Of a stretch of DNA of 8,080 nucleotides, positions 1 through 5,360 are shown in pieces (position 1 is the stretch's first letter; each line of letters begins with the position of its first letter). The notes beneath the pieces were generated by a model. That model was not told where the DNA came from. It was given only the letters and a program-made list of their open reading frames with translations, and did not search any database. The stretch covers positions 1-8,080 of the forward strand of contig CAYRRA010000192.1 in NCBI GenBank assembly GCA_964426355.1, given 5' to 3'. The stretch is from JAJFTV01 sp964426355 (GTDB lineage Bacteria > Chloroflexota > Anaerolineae > Anaerolineales > Anaerolineaceae). Made by a program: the position numbers and the translations under genes.

Positions 1-1
1 G

Positions 2-712
2 TCGCGCCAGATCAACCGGCGCGTGTTGGATGCGATGCTCGGTTTTGCTGCCGGAGTGATGATTGCAGCCAGTTTCTGGTCACTGCTTTCACCCGCCATT
101 GAGATGTCGGAGGGGTTGGGGAACATCCCGTGGATGCCTGCGGCGGTGGGTTTTCTGCTGGGTGGAGCTTTTCTGTTCGGCGTGGATAAACTGCTGCCGC
201 ACCTGCACATCGGTTTGCCCACTACCGAAGCGGAGGGGTTAAAGACCACCTGGCAGCGCAGCATTCTGTTGGTGTTGGCAATCACGCTGCACAACTTCCC
301 TGAGGGACTGGCGGTAGGCGTGGCGTTTGGCGCGGCGGCTATTGGGCTGCCGGAAGCTTCGTTGACTTCCGCTATCGCACTGGCGCTGGGCATCGGCATC
401 CAGAACTTCCCAGAAGGGCTGGCGGTGTCCGCTCCACTGCGTCGTGAAGGTGTCTCGCGCGGGAAGGCTTTCTTCTTCGGGCAATTATCAGGTGTGGTTG
501 AACCCATCGCGGGTGTCCTTGGGGCGGCGGCGGTGGTCTTGATGCGCCCCATCCTGCCCTATGCGCTGGCGTTTGCCGCTGGCGCGATGATCTATGTGGT
601 GGTGGAAGAGCTCATCCCGGAATCGCAGCAGGGCAAACACTCTGATATTGCCACCATCGGCGTGATGCTGGGTTTCACCGTGATGATGATTCTGGACGTG
701 GCATTGGGATGA
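2..712 (+). CDS. ZIP-family divalent metal transporter (GufA/ZupT-like), 5' end cut by the window
   Basis: Integral membrane transporter expected to move Zn2+ or related divalent metals across the cytoplasmic membrane. The frame is open from base 2 with no stop, and the first in-frame ATG (23) falls inside the conserved helix 'LDAMLGFAAGVMIAASF', so the true start lies upstream of the window and roughly 30 or more N-terminal residues are missing. The two ZIP metal-binding helices are clear: HNFPEGLAVG (codons from 290) and IGIQNFPEGLAVS (around 395-440). They supply the His/Asn/Glu and Gln/Asn/Glu ligands of the family's binuclear site. A third acidic helix, YVVVEELIPES, follows near 590-625. 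The C-terminus is a hydrophobic helix ending 'MMILDVALG', as in GufA-type proteins. The family assignment is firm. The metal specificity cannot be read from sequence. Confidence 0.9.
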   Translation, partial: SRQINRRVLDAMLGFAAGVMIAASFWSLLSPAIEMSEGLGNIPWMPAAVGFLLGGAFLFGVDKLLPHLHIGLPTTEAEGLKTTWQRSILLVLAITLHNFPEGLAVGVAFGAAAIGLPEASLTSAIALALGIGIQNFPEGLAVSAPLRREGVSRGKAFFFGQLSGVVEPIAGVLGAAAVVLMRPILPYALAFAAGAMIYVVVEELIPESQQGKHSDIATIGVMLGFTVMMILDVALG

Positions 713-782
713 GCAAAAGCTCTGCCTGGTGGATAAAAACAGAGTAGAAGGGATAACCAGCAAGCCCAGGCGTCCCTTGACG

Positions 783-812
783 GATACATAAAAAAGAGAG
801 GACAGGTATAAT
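783..812 (+). promoter_or_regulatory. Candidate sigma-70-type promoter for lutABC
   Basis: A perfect TATAAT sits at 807-812. The best -35 at 18-bp spacing is GATACA (783-788), which matches TTGACA at only three positions. TTGACG at 777-782 is a better hexamer but would need a 24-bp spacer. Transcription would begin near 819, giving a leader of about 105 nt before lutA. The -10 is convincing and the -35 is weak. Confidence 0.4.
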
Positions 813-852
813 AAGAGCGAAAGGGAAACAATCACCTTTTCGCTCTTTTTTT
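813..852 (+). terminator. Intrinsic terminator after the ZIP gene
   Basis: GAGCGAAAGGG (815-825) pairs with CCTTTTCGCTC (835-845) as an 11-bp stem with one G-U pair and a 9-nt loop, extended by two A-T pairs. It is followed by a T run (846-852). It lies about 100 nt after the ZIP stop codon and before the lut operon. Confidence 0.85.
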
Positions 853-867
853 ATTAACCGGGTTTTG

Positions 868-886
868 TTGCCTGCCCGGGTGGCAA
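868..886. promoter_or_regulatory. Dyad in the lut leader, possible operator
   Basis: TTGCC (868-872) and GGCAA (882-886) flank a 9-nt centre that includes the palindrome CCCGGG (875-880). It lies between the candidate promoter and the lutA ribosome binding site, where a repressor site or a small leader hairpin would be plausible. It does not match the lactate-responsive GntR-type operator pattern I know, so its role is a guess. Confidence 0.25.
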
Positions 887-923
887 AAATTTTCGAAGAA
901 AGCAATCTTAGAGAGGACTCCCC

Positions 924-1655
924 ATGGCTGAAAAGAAAACTGTCGGCTTTATGGTTACCTGCATTATTGACCAGATGTTTCCCGAAGTGGGCGTGGCAGC
1001 CGTAAAATTAATGCGCCAGGCAGGTTTTGACGTCCGTTTTCCCGATGAACAAACCTGCTGCGGGCAGCCGTTTTCCAATAGCGGCTTTTTGCCGGAAGCG
1101 GTTCGACTGGCAAAAAAGAATATCGACCTTTTCGAACCGTATGATTACGTCGTTCTACCCAGCGGGTCATGCACAGCCATGATACGCGAGGAATATGTGC
1201 ATTACCTGGAGAAAGAGCCCGAATGGCAAGAAAGAGCCAAAACTCTCTCGGCAAAGACCTATGAATTGAGCGAATTTCTGGTCAAGGTGGCGCAATGGCG
1301 ACCCAAACCCTCACCCAATGCACCCAGCGTGACTTTTCATGCGGCTTGCCATACCAAGCGCATCCTGGGTCTGCATGATGAACCGCGCGAACTGCTGCGC
1401 GCTGCCGGCTGCACGGTAATCGAGATGGAAGACCCTGACCGCTGCTGCGGGTTCGGCGGGGTCTTCTGCGTGCGCATGGCGGATGTATCCAATGCGATGA
1501 CGCGCGCCAAGCTTGAACTGGCGATGAAGACTAAAGCAGACCTGCTGGTGACGATTGACCCCGGCTGTATGATGCAAATGCGCGGTTTTTTGGATGGGAA
1601 GACGAATTTCCGTATCGAACACCTGGCTACCTTTTTGCTGGAGGTAAACCCATGA
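924..1655 (+). CDS. lutA: LutA, L-lactate oxidation complex CCG-domain (Fe-S) subunit
   Basis: First subunit of the LutABC iron-sulfur system that oxidises L-lactate to pyruvate in the cytoplasm. The protein is 243 aa, close to the usual length of about 240. It has two cysteine-rich CCG domains. The first has C13, C45-C46 in TCCGQP, and C83 in PSGSC. The second has C142 in AACHT, C174-C175 in RCCGFGG, and C215 in DPGC. These resemble the heterodisulfide-reductase HdrB/GlpC type cluster ligands. The ATG at 924 is preceded by GAGAGGA (911-917) at a normal spacing. The stop overlaps the lutB start as ATGA (1652-1655), which implies translational coupling. GlpC or HdrB homologues share the CCG fold, but the adjacent lutB and lutC decide the call. 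Confidence 0.93.
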   Translation: MAEKKTVGFMVTCIIDQMFPEVGVAAVKLMRQAGFDVRFPDEQTCCGQPFSNSGFLPEAVRLAKKNIDLFEPYDYVVLPSGSCTAMIREEYVHYLEKEPEWQERAKTLSAKTYELSEFLVKVAQWRPKPSPNAPSVTFHAACHTKRILGLHDEPRELLRAAGCTVIEMEDPDRCCGFGGVFCVRMADVSNAMTRAKLELAMKTKADLLVTIDPGCMMQMRGFLDGKTNFRIEHLATFLLEVNP

Positions 1656-3055
1656 CGGCGACGTTCAAGAAATTTAAAGCCGACGCACGGGCGGTAATTG
1701 CCAACCCTGAGTTACAGCGTTCGATTGAGAACAACACGGTTGCCAAGATGGAGCGCCGCAACCAGATGGCTGCGGATATGCCCCATTTTGAGGCACTGCG
1801 CGACCAGCTCAAGGCAGCTCGCTCGGCGGTACTTTCCGACCTGGCAACACACCTGCAGGTTTTTGAAAAGAATGCCATTGCAGCCGGTGCGCAGGTGCAT
1901 TGGGCAGCCGATGGCGCGCAGGCGAACCAGATCATTGCCGATATCTGCAAAGCACACCAGGCAACCCGCGTCGTCAAGGGCAAGTCGATGGCGAGCGAGG
2001 AAATTCACCTGAACCATCACCTGGAAGAGCAGGGCATCCACCCGGTTGAGACCGACCTGGGCGAATGGATCATTCAGCAGGCTGGCGATATGCCTGCTCA
2101 TATCATCACACCCGCAGCGCACCTGAACCGTTACAAAATTGCCGACCTGTTCAAAAAAGCCACCGGTGTGGAAATTCCGGGCGATGATGTGGAGGGGCTC
2201 ACCGCCCTGGCACGCAAAACGCTGCGCAAGATTTTCCTGGAATCGGAGGTGGGTATCACCGGCGGTAATGTCGCGGTCGCCGAGACGGGCAGCATCACAC
2301 TGGTGATGAACGAAGGCAACGGACGAATGAGCACCAGCCTGCCGCCTGTGCTGATCATGCTGATCGGTATTGAGAAGGTCATGCCGACCTGGAACGAGGC
2401 GTCTGTTCTGCTGGAACTGCTGGCGCGCAGCGCCACCGGTCAGCCGCTCTCGGTGTACACCACCATCGTCACCGGCACTGCCCGGCAAGACGAAGGCGAG
2501 GGTCCGCGCGAGGTGCACTATGTTCTGCTCGACAATGGGCGCAGCAGCCTGATTGGCACGAAATACGAGGAGATTTTGCAGTGCATCCGCTGCGGCTGCT
2601 GCCTGAACGTTTGCCCGGTGTACCGCAAGGTGGGCGGTCACACCTACAGCACCCCCATCAGTGGACCAATCGGTGCGGTTTTCTCGCCGTTGATCTTTGG
2701 GCTGCACCCATACGAAGCCCTGCCTCATGCCAGCACGCTTTGCGGTGAGTGTACCAAGTACTGCCCGGTACGGATTGACTTCCCACGCATGTTGCTTGAA
2801 CTGCGCAACGATGAGGTTGAAAAGGGAGTCTTACCCTGGCATGAAACCTTTATCGAGCGCTTTGCCGCCTTTGTGATGGCACATCCAGCCTTGTATCAAC
2901 TGGCAGGTAAATTGGGACGCCTCTTCCAAAAACCAATCATCAAAGATGGAGCCTTCAACCTGCCGGTCTCGCTCAGCCCGGCGCGCGAACGCAAGCTGCC
3001 AGCATTGCCCAAACGCTCCTTCAGGGATATCTGGAAAAAAGGAGATTTGCAATGA
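1652..3055 (+). CDS. lutB: LutB, L-lactate oxidation complex LUD / 4Fe-4S subunit
   Basis: Second subunit of the lactate oxidation complex, thought to carry electrons between the LUD domains and other Fe-S subunits. The protein is 467 aa, near the family norm of about 475. The N-terminal two-thirds is a LUD domain, with GITGGN...AETGS from residue 201 and the GTAR...GPREVHYVLLDNGR stretch near 275-298. Two ferredoxin-like 4Fe-4S motifs follow: C311-x2-C314-x2-C317-x3-C321-P with the downstream 'VYRKVGGH', and C364-x2-C367-x3-C371-P. The C-terminal part, to 'FRDIWKKGDLQ', matches the LutB C-terminal helical domain. Translation starts inside the lutA stop (ATGA). All eight cluster cysteines are present, so the gene looks intact. 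Its stop overlaps lutC in the same way. Confidence 0.94.
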   Translation: MTATFKKFKADARAVIANPELQRSIENNTVAKMERRNQMAADMPHFEALRDQLKAARSAVLSDLATHLQVFEKNAIAAGAQVHWAADGAQANQIIADICKAHQATRVVKGKSMASEEIHLNHHLEEQGIHPVETDLGEWIIQQAGDMPAHIITPAAHLNRYKIADLFKKATGVEIPGDDVEGLTALARKTLRKIFLESEVGITGGNVAVAETGSITLVMNEGNGRMSTSLPPVLIMLIGIEKVMPTWNEASVLLELLARSATGQPLSVYTTIVTGTARQDEGEGPREVHYVLLDNGRSSLIGTKYEEILQCIRCGCCLNVCPVYRKVGGHTYSTPISGPIGAVFSPLIFGLHPYEALPHASTLCGECTKYCPVRIDFPRMLLELRNDEVEKGVLPWHETFIERFAAFVMAHPALYQLAGKLGRLFQKPIIKDGAFNLPVSLSPARERKLPALPKRSFRDIWKKGDLQ

Positions 3056-3681
3056 GCACCCGTGACGAAATTTTAGCCAAGCTACAGAAAAAAGCGCATC
3101 CTGTTCCGCTGCCCGAAAAATGGGCGCAATTTCGCCAGTTTCCCAACATGGTTCAGAAATTTACCACCATCCTGGAAGAGGCAAAGGGTGAGGTGATTTA
3201 CACGCACAGCGCAAAAGAAGCGGCTGAGCAGGTAAAAAAACAACTGGAACGTTTTAACGCCCAGGCTGTCGTGATCAATGATGAAAACCCTTTGAACGAT
3301 CTGAAGCTGACGGAACATTTCCCTGGATACCGCTGGCATATCGTGGATACTACTGACGGTGATTTACGCCAGTTTTGTGCCACAGCCGATGTGGGCATCA
3401 CCGGCGCCGAGGCTGCCCTGGCAGAGACCGGTTCTTTGGTGATGAGCAGCGGGAGGGGCAAGAGCCGTTTCACGTCCCTGCTGCCACCGGTGCATATTGC
3501 GGTTGTGCCGGTCTCCTGTATGAAGAGCGATATTTTCGCCTGGGAGCAGAGTATGAGCAAAACCCTGCCGGGTTGGGTGGGGATTATCTCCGGACCGAGC
3601 AAGACCGGTGATATCGAAGGCATCCTGATACTGGGTGTGCACGGTCCAAAGAAGCTTATCGTCGTTTTGTACGAAGATTGA
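3052..3681 (+). CDS. lutC: LutC, L-lactate oxidation complex LUD subunit
   Basis: Third subunit of the lactate oxidation system, a single LUD-domain protein of 209 aa. This is somewhat shorter than the Bacillus subtilis protein of about 240 aa, but LUD proteins of this size are common. Family signatures are visible: DVGITGAEAALAETGS (residues 113-128), LLPPVHI (143-149) and SGPSKTGDIE (180-189), followed by ILGVHGPKKL. The start codon overlaps the lutB stop as ATGA (3052-3055), and the AAAGGAGA stretch just upstream, inside lutB, is a good ribosome binding site. This is the last gene of the operon, and a strong terminator follows within 30 nt. No lactate permease (lutP) or LutR-type regulator is in the window. 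Confidence 0.92.
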   Translation: MSTRDEILAKLQKKAHPVPLPEKWAQFRQFPNMVQKFTTILEEAKGEVIYTHSAKEAAEQVKKQLERFNAQAVVINDENPLNDLKLTEHFPGYRWHIVDTTDGDLRQFCATADVGITGAEAALAETGSLVMSSGRGKSRFTSLLPPVHIAVVPVSCMKSDIFAWEQSMSKTLPGWVGIISGPSKTGDIEGILILGVHGPKKLIVVLYED

Positions 3682-3706
3682 CAGGTATTAAATCATCAAA
3701 AGCAAG

Positions 3707-3746
3707 CGCCCACGCGGAACACCGCGGCGGGCGTTTTTGTTTTTTG
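3707..3746 (+). terminator. Strong intrinsic terminator of the lutABC operon
   Basis: CGCCC-A-CGCGG (3707-3717) pairs with CCGCG-GC-GGGCG (3722-3733) around an AACA tetraloop. Ten G-C pairs are interrupted by one small internal loop. It is followed by TTTTTGTTTTTT (3734-3745). It begins 26 nt after the lutC stop. Confidence 0.93.
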
Positions 3747-3763
3747 CAACTAAATCCAAAACT

Positions 3764-3792
3764 TTGCGTAAATAGATGTAGAAGCCAATAAT
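3764..3792 (+). promoter_or_regulatory. Candidate promoter for the microprotein gene
   Basis: TTGCGT (3764-3769) and AATAAT (3787-3792) are separated by 17 bp. The -10 matches five of six consensus bases and the -35 only the TTG. It lies between the lut terminator and the small gene, which otherwise has no source of transcription. It predicts a leader of about 70 nt. Confidence 0.35.
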
Positions 3793-3841
3793 GAAACGAC
3801 CCTGATTTCTTGTATGTTCTGAAACCGGACCTTGCGAGAGA

Positions 3842-3854
3842 TCAGAAATTCTGA
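3842..3854. promoter_or_regulatory. Perfect dyad TCAGAA-A-TTCTGA touching the microprotein RBS
   Basis: Six-base arms TCAGAA and TTCTGA flank one central A, and the right arm runs into the ribosome binding site AAAGGAG (3854-3860). The right half, as TTCTGAAA (3849-3856), also occurs at 3817-3824, exactly 32 bp upstream and therefore on about the same helical face. This could be a repressor operator or a small hairpin that masks translation. Confidence 0.35.
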
Positions 3855-3869
3855 AAGGAGAAGTGAACA

Positions 3870-4046
3870 ATGGGTATCATCGAATTCATCGTAGGAATCA
3901 TCACCGGAGCGATTGGTCTGGTGGTGGGTTTGATCGGTGGCATCATCGGGCTGGTGGTGGGTATCCTGGGCGTAGTCTTTGGTCTGATTGTCCTGATATT
4001 GACCATCGTCTTCCTGCCGCTGGGTCTGGTTTTTGCCATCTTTTAA
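3870..4046 (+). CDS. 58-residue glycine-zipper membrane microprotein
   Basis: I do not recognise a named family. The ATG at 3870 is preceded by AAAGGAG (3854-3860) at a good spacing, and the frame ends at TAA 4044-4046. The protein starts MGIIEFIVGIITG and ends LPLGLVFAIF. Glu5 is its only charged residue, and the whole chain is hydrophobic enough for one long or two short membrane helices. Eleven glycines include several GxxxG steps (9-13, 16-20, 20-24, 23-27, 27-31, 34-38). Residues 13-23 (GAIGLVVGLIG) and 24-34 (GIIGLVVGILG) are near-identical 11-residue repeats, with a decayed third copy after them. Glycine zippers promote tight helix packing, so an oligomer or a membrane-active role is possible but unproven. 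The DNA is also repeated (3906-3938 and 3939-3971). The gene has its own leader and terminator. Overlapping frames on either strand give low-complexity peptides and are not credible alternatives. Confidence 0.72.
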   Translation: MGIIEFIVGIITGAIGLVVGLIGGIIGLVVGILGVVFGLIVLILTIVFLPLGLVFAIF

Positions 4047-4093
4047 GTTCGGTCACACCATTCGTAAGTGGCGGAATACGCGCTCTTGAACGC

Positions 4094-4125
4094 CCCCCAG
4101 GTCTTCACTCAGGCTTGGGGGTTTT
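4094..4125 (+). terminator. Intrinsic terminator for the microprotein gene, inside the 3' end of the convergent gene
   Basis: CCCCCAGGTCT (4094-4104) pairs with AGGCTTGGGGG (4111-4121) as an 11-bp stem with two G-U pairs and a TCACTC loop, followed by TTTT (4122-4125). The T run is on the + strand only, so it terminates rightward transcripts 47 nt after the microprotein stop. The right arm and T run double as the last codons of the minus-strand exporter gene. Confidence 0.7.
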
Positions 4126-4998
4126 CCATGTCACCACCAGCACACCGGCAATCACGCCCAGACCACCGATTACCTGTATCCACGTGGGCACCACGCCGAA
4201 CAAGATGCGCGACCAGATCACGGTCAGCAGCGGGCTGAGCGTGAAAAGAATGGAAAAGAGGCTGACCTTGAAGCGGCGCAAAGCCAGGTAATACAGCGAA
4301 CGCCCGATGGCGATGTCGAAGGTGGCAATCAGGAAAAGCAATGGCAGGGCGGAGGCTGGCGGTAATGCCAGCGATCCCTGGATTCCCGCAAAAGCAAAAG
4401 AGAACAACGCCGTGCTCAACAGGCGGAAGGTGAAGAACTCAAAAAAGTGGAGTTCGCTGCCGTAGCGTTTGACAAACGCCGCATGAAAAGAATACATCAG
4501 CGCCGAGCCCAGTACCATCAACGAACCGAGGCGGAAATAATCCCCTTTTTGAAAGGTGATGGTCACCACACCGGCAATGGCAATCACCGCGCCGATCACC
4601 TGGCGTGTGGTCAGCTTTTCTTTGAGCCAGACCAACCCCCATACCAACCCAAACACAATCGAGAACTGGCTGAGCATGGAGGCGGTGCCGGGGTCAACGA
4701 AAGCAACTGCTTCATAATTGATATAGGTTGAGGCGGCGATGAGAATCCCGACCAGCAGAAAAAACCACCAGTATTGGATAAACGTTTTGATGCGCAGGCG
4801 TTTTTGCAGCAGCGCAACAATCCCCACCTCAACAGCGCCGATGAGCATCACGTATAAAACGGAAATGCGCGGCGAAAAATGCGGCAGCAGTAAACGCGCC
4901 CAGATAAAAAACATACTGTCTAAAACCATCATCACAACCAGAAGCGCCCCGGAAGAGGCTTTGGACAGGGTGGTGGCTTTTTCGGCAGTTGCCTGCAT
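4105..4998 (-). CDS. EamA/DMT-superfamily transporter
   Basis: Cytoplasmic-membrane drug/metabolite exporter family protein of 297 aa with about ten predicted helices arranged as two five-helix EamA repeats. Repeat 1 ends with INYEAVAFVDPGTASML followed by 'LKEKLTTRQVIGAVIAIAGVV'. Repeat 2 ends with SLYYLALRRFKVSLFSIL followed by 'VVPTWIQVIGGLGVIAGVLVV'. Such paired 'last two helices' are the family hallmark. The frame is open upstream to 5100, but I place the start at 4998. There AAAGGAAAG (5003-5011, minus strand) gives a good ribosome binding site, and the 34 residues further upstream (rich in Tyr, Trp and Ser) do not look like part of the family. The substrate is unknown; family members export amino acids, nucleotides, metabolites or drugs. 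It is transcribed alone, convergent with the microprotein gene and divergent from the TIR gene. Confidence 0.9.
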   Translation of the reverse strand: MQATAEKATTLSKASSGALLVVMMVLDSMFFIWARLLLPHFSPRISVLYVMLIGAVEVGIVALLQKRLRIKTFIQYWWFFLLVGILIAASTYINYEAVAFVDPGTASMLSQFSIVFGLVWGLVWLKEKLTTRQVIGAVIAIAGVVTITFQKGDYFRLGSLMVLGSALMYSFHAAFVKRYGSELHFFEFFTFRLLSTALFSFAFAGIQGSLALPPASALPLLFLIATFDIAIGRSLYYLALRRFKVSLFSILFTLSPLLTVIWSRILFGVVPTWIQVIGGLGVIAGVLVVTWKTPKPE

Positions 4999-5037
4999 CG
5001 ATCTTTCCTTTAATCTCCAGGGTTGAAAATCCCACTG

Positions 5038-5043
5038 ATTATA
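5038..5043 (-). promoter_or_regulatory. Candidate -10 element for the EamA gene
   Basis: The minus strand reads TATAAT here, a perfect -10 box, which would place the start of transcription about 32 nt before the ATG at 4998. No good -35 hexamer is found 16-18 bp upstream, so the promoter may rely on an activator or another sigma factor. Confidence 0.35.
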
Positions 5044-5265
5044 ACCGGTTCCTGCACAATAGGACCCACGAGAATAAGGACTTGTCGATAGCAGTCCCAT
5101 TTTTTTTAAAAAGAGTGCGTTTAATGGGAATTTTTCCCTGGATGAAAAAGCAACTCAATCGTTAGAAATTTGGAAATTAACCCACAAAAAAGATATGCAA
5201 TGGGAAAAATGAAGTTACAATAAAGATAGGTTTTCCTAAATCATCACCCTTTTTGGTGAAATAAC

Positions 5266-5294
5266 TGGTCAATTTATTTGGCAAGCAATATTGT
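5266..5294 (+). promoter_or_regulatory. Weak candidate promoter for the TIR gene
   Basis: TGGTCA (5266-5271) and TATTGT (5289-5294) lie 17 bp apart, and each matches four of six consensus bases. It sits just downstream of the TCACC/GGTGA dyad (5244-5259), which would be well placed for a regulator. The expected leader is about 60 nt. Confidence 0.25.
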
Positions 5295-5360
5295 ACAGTT
5301 TTTTTGTCGCTGCAGCCCCGATTTTTTGTTCGACCTCAATTGAAATACCCAAGAGAAAAA

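Larger units (their letters stand above)
4999..5360. other. Divergent, AT-rich intergenic region between the exporter and TIR genes
   Basis: This stretch of 362 nt holds no credible gene. It contains the exporter's ribosome binding site and -10 box on the left, then A/T-rich DNA with short recurring motifs. AATGGGA occurs three times: minus strand 5095-5101, and plus strand 5123-5129 and 5199-5205. GGGAA-TTT-TTCCC (5126-5138) is a small dyad. TCACC and GGTGA (5244-5248 and 5255-5259) form a second dyad around CTTTTT, and CAATATTG (5286-5293) is a palindrome. A frame continuous with the TIR gene begins at TTG 5304 but has no ribosome binding site. Confidence 0.6.

Noticed and set aside
1712..2728. 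Long open frame of 338 codons on the minus strand
   Set aside because: It is wholly antisense to lutB, whose domains and Fe-S motifs are unmistakable. The minus-strand product shows no recognisable domain.
3842..4039. 65-codon minus-strand frame opposite the microprotein
   Set aside because: It is Pro/Thr/Ile low-complexity sequence caused by the repeated glycine/valine codons on the other strand.
3863..4291. 142-codon plus-strand frame over the microprotein and exporter 3' end
   Set aside because: It overlaps two better-supported genes and yields a His/Arg/Gly-rich and then Thr/Pro-rich sequence typical of a shifted frame.
4999..5100. 34-residue N-terminal extension of the EamA protein from an ATG at 5100
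   Set aside because: A good ribosome binding site supports the start at 4998, and the extension runs through the TATAAT box at 5038-5043 and is not family-like.
5304..5360. Upstream TTG start adding 19 residues to the TIR protein
   Set aside because: No ribosome binding site precedes it, and the TIR fold begins right after ATG 5361. A longer form is not fully excluded because the site before 5361 is also weak.
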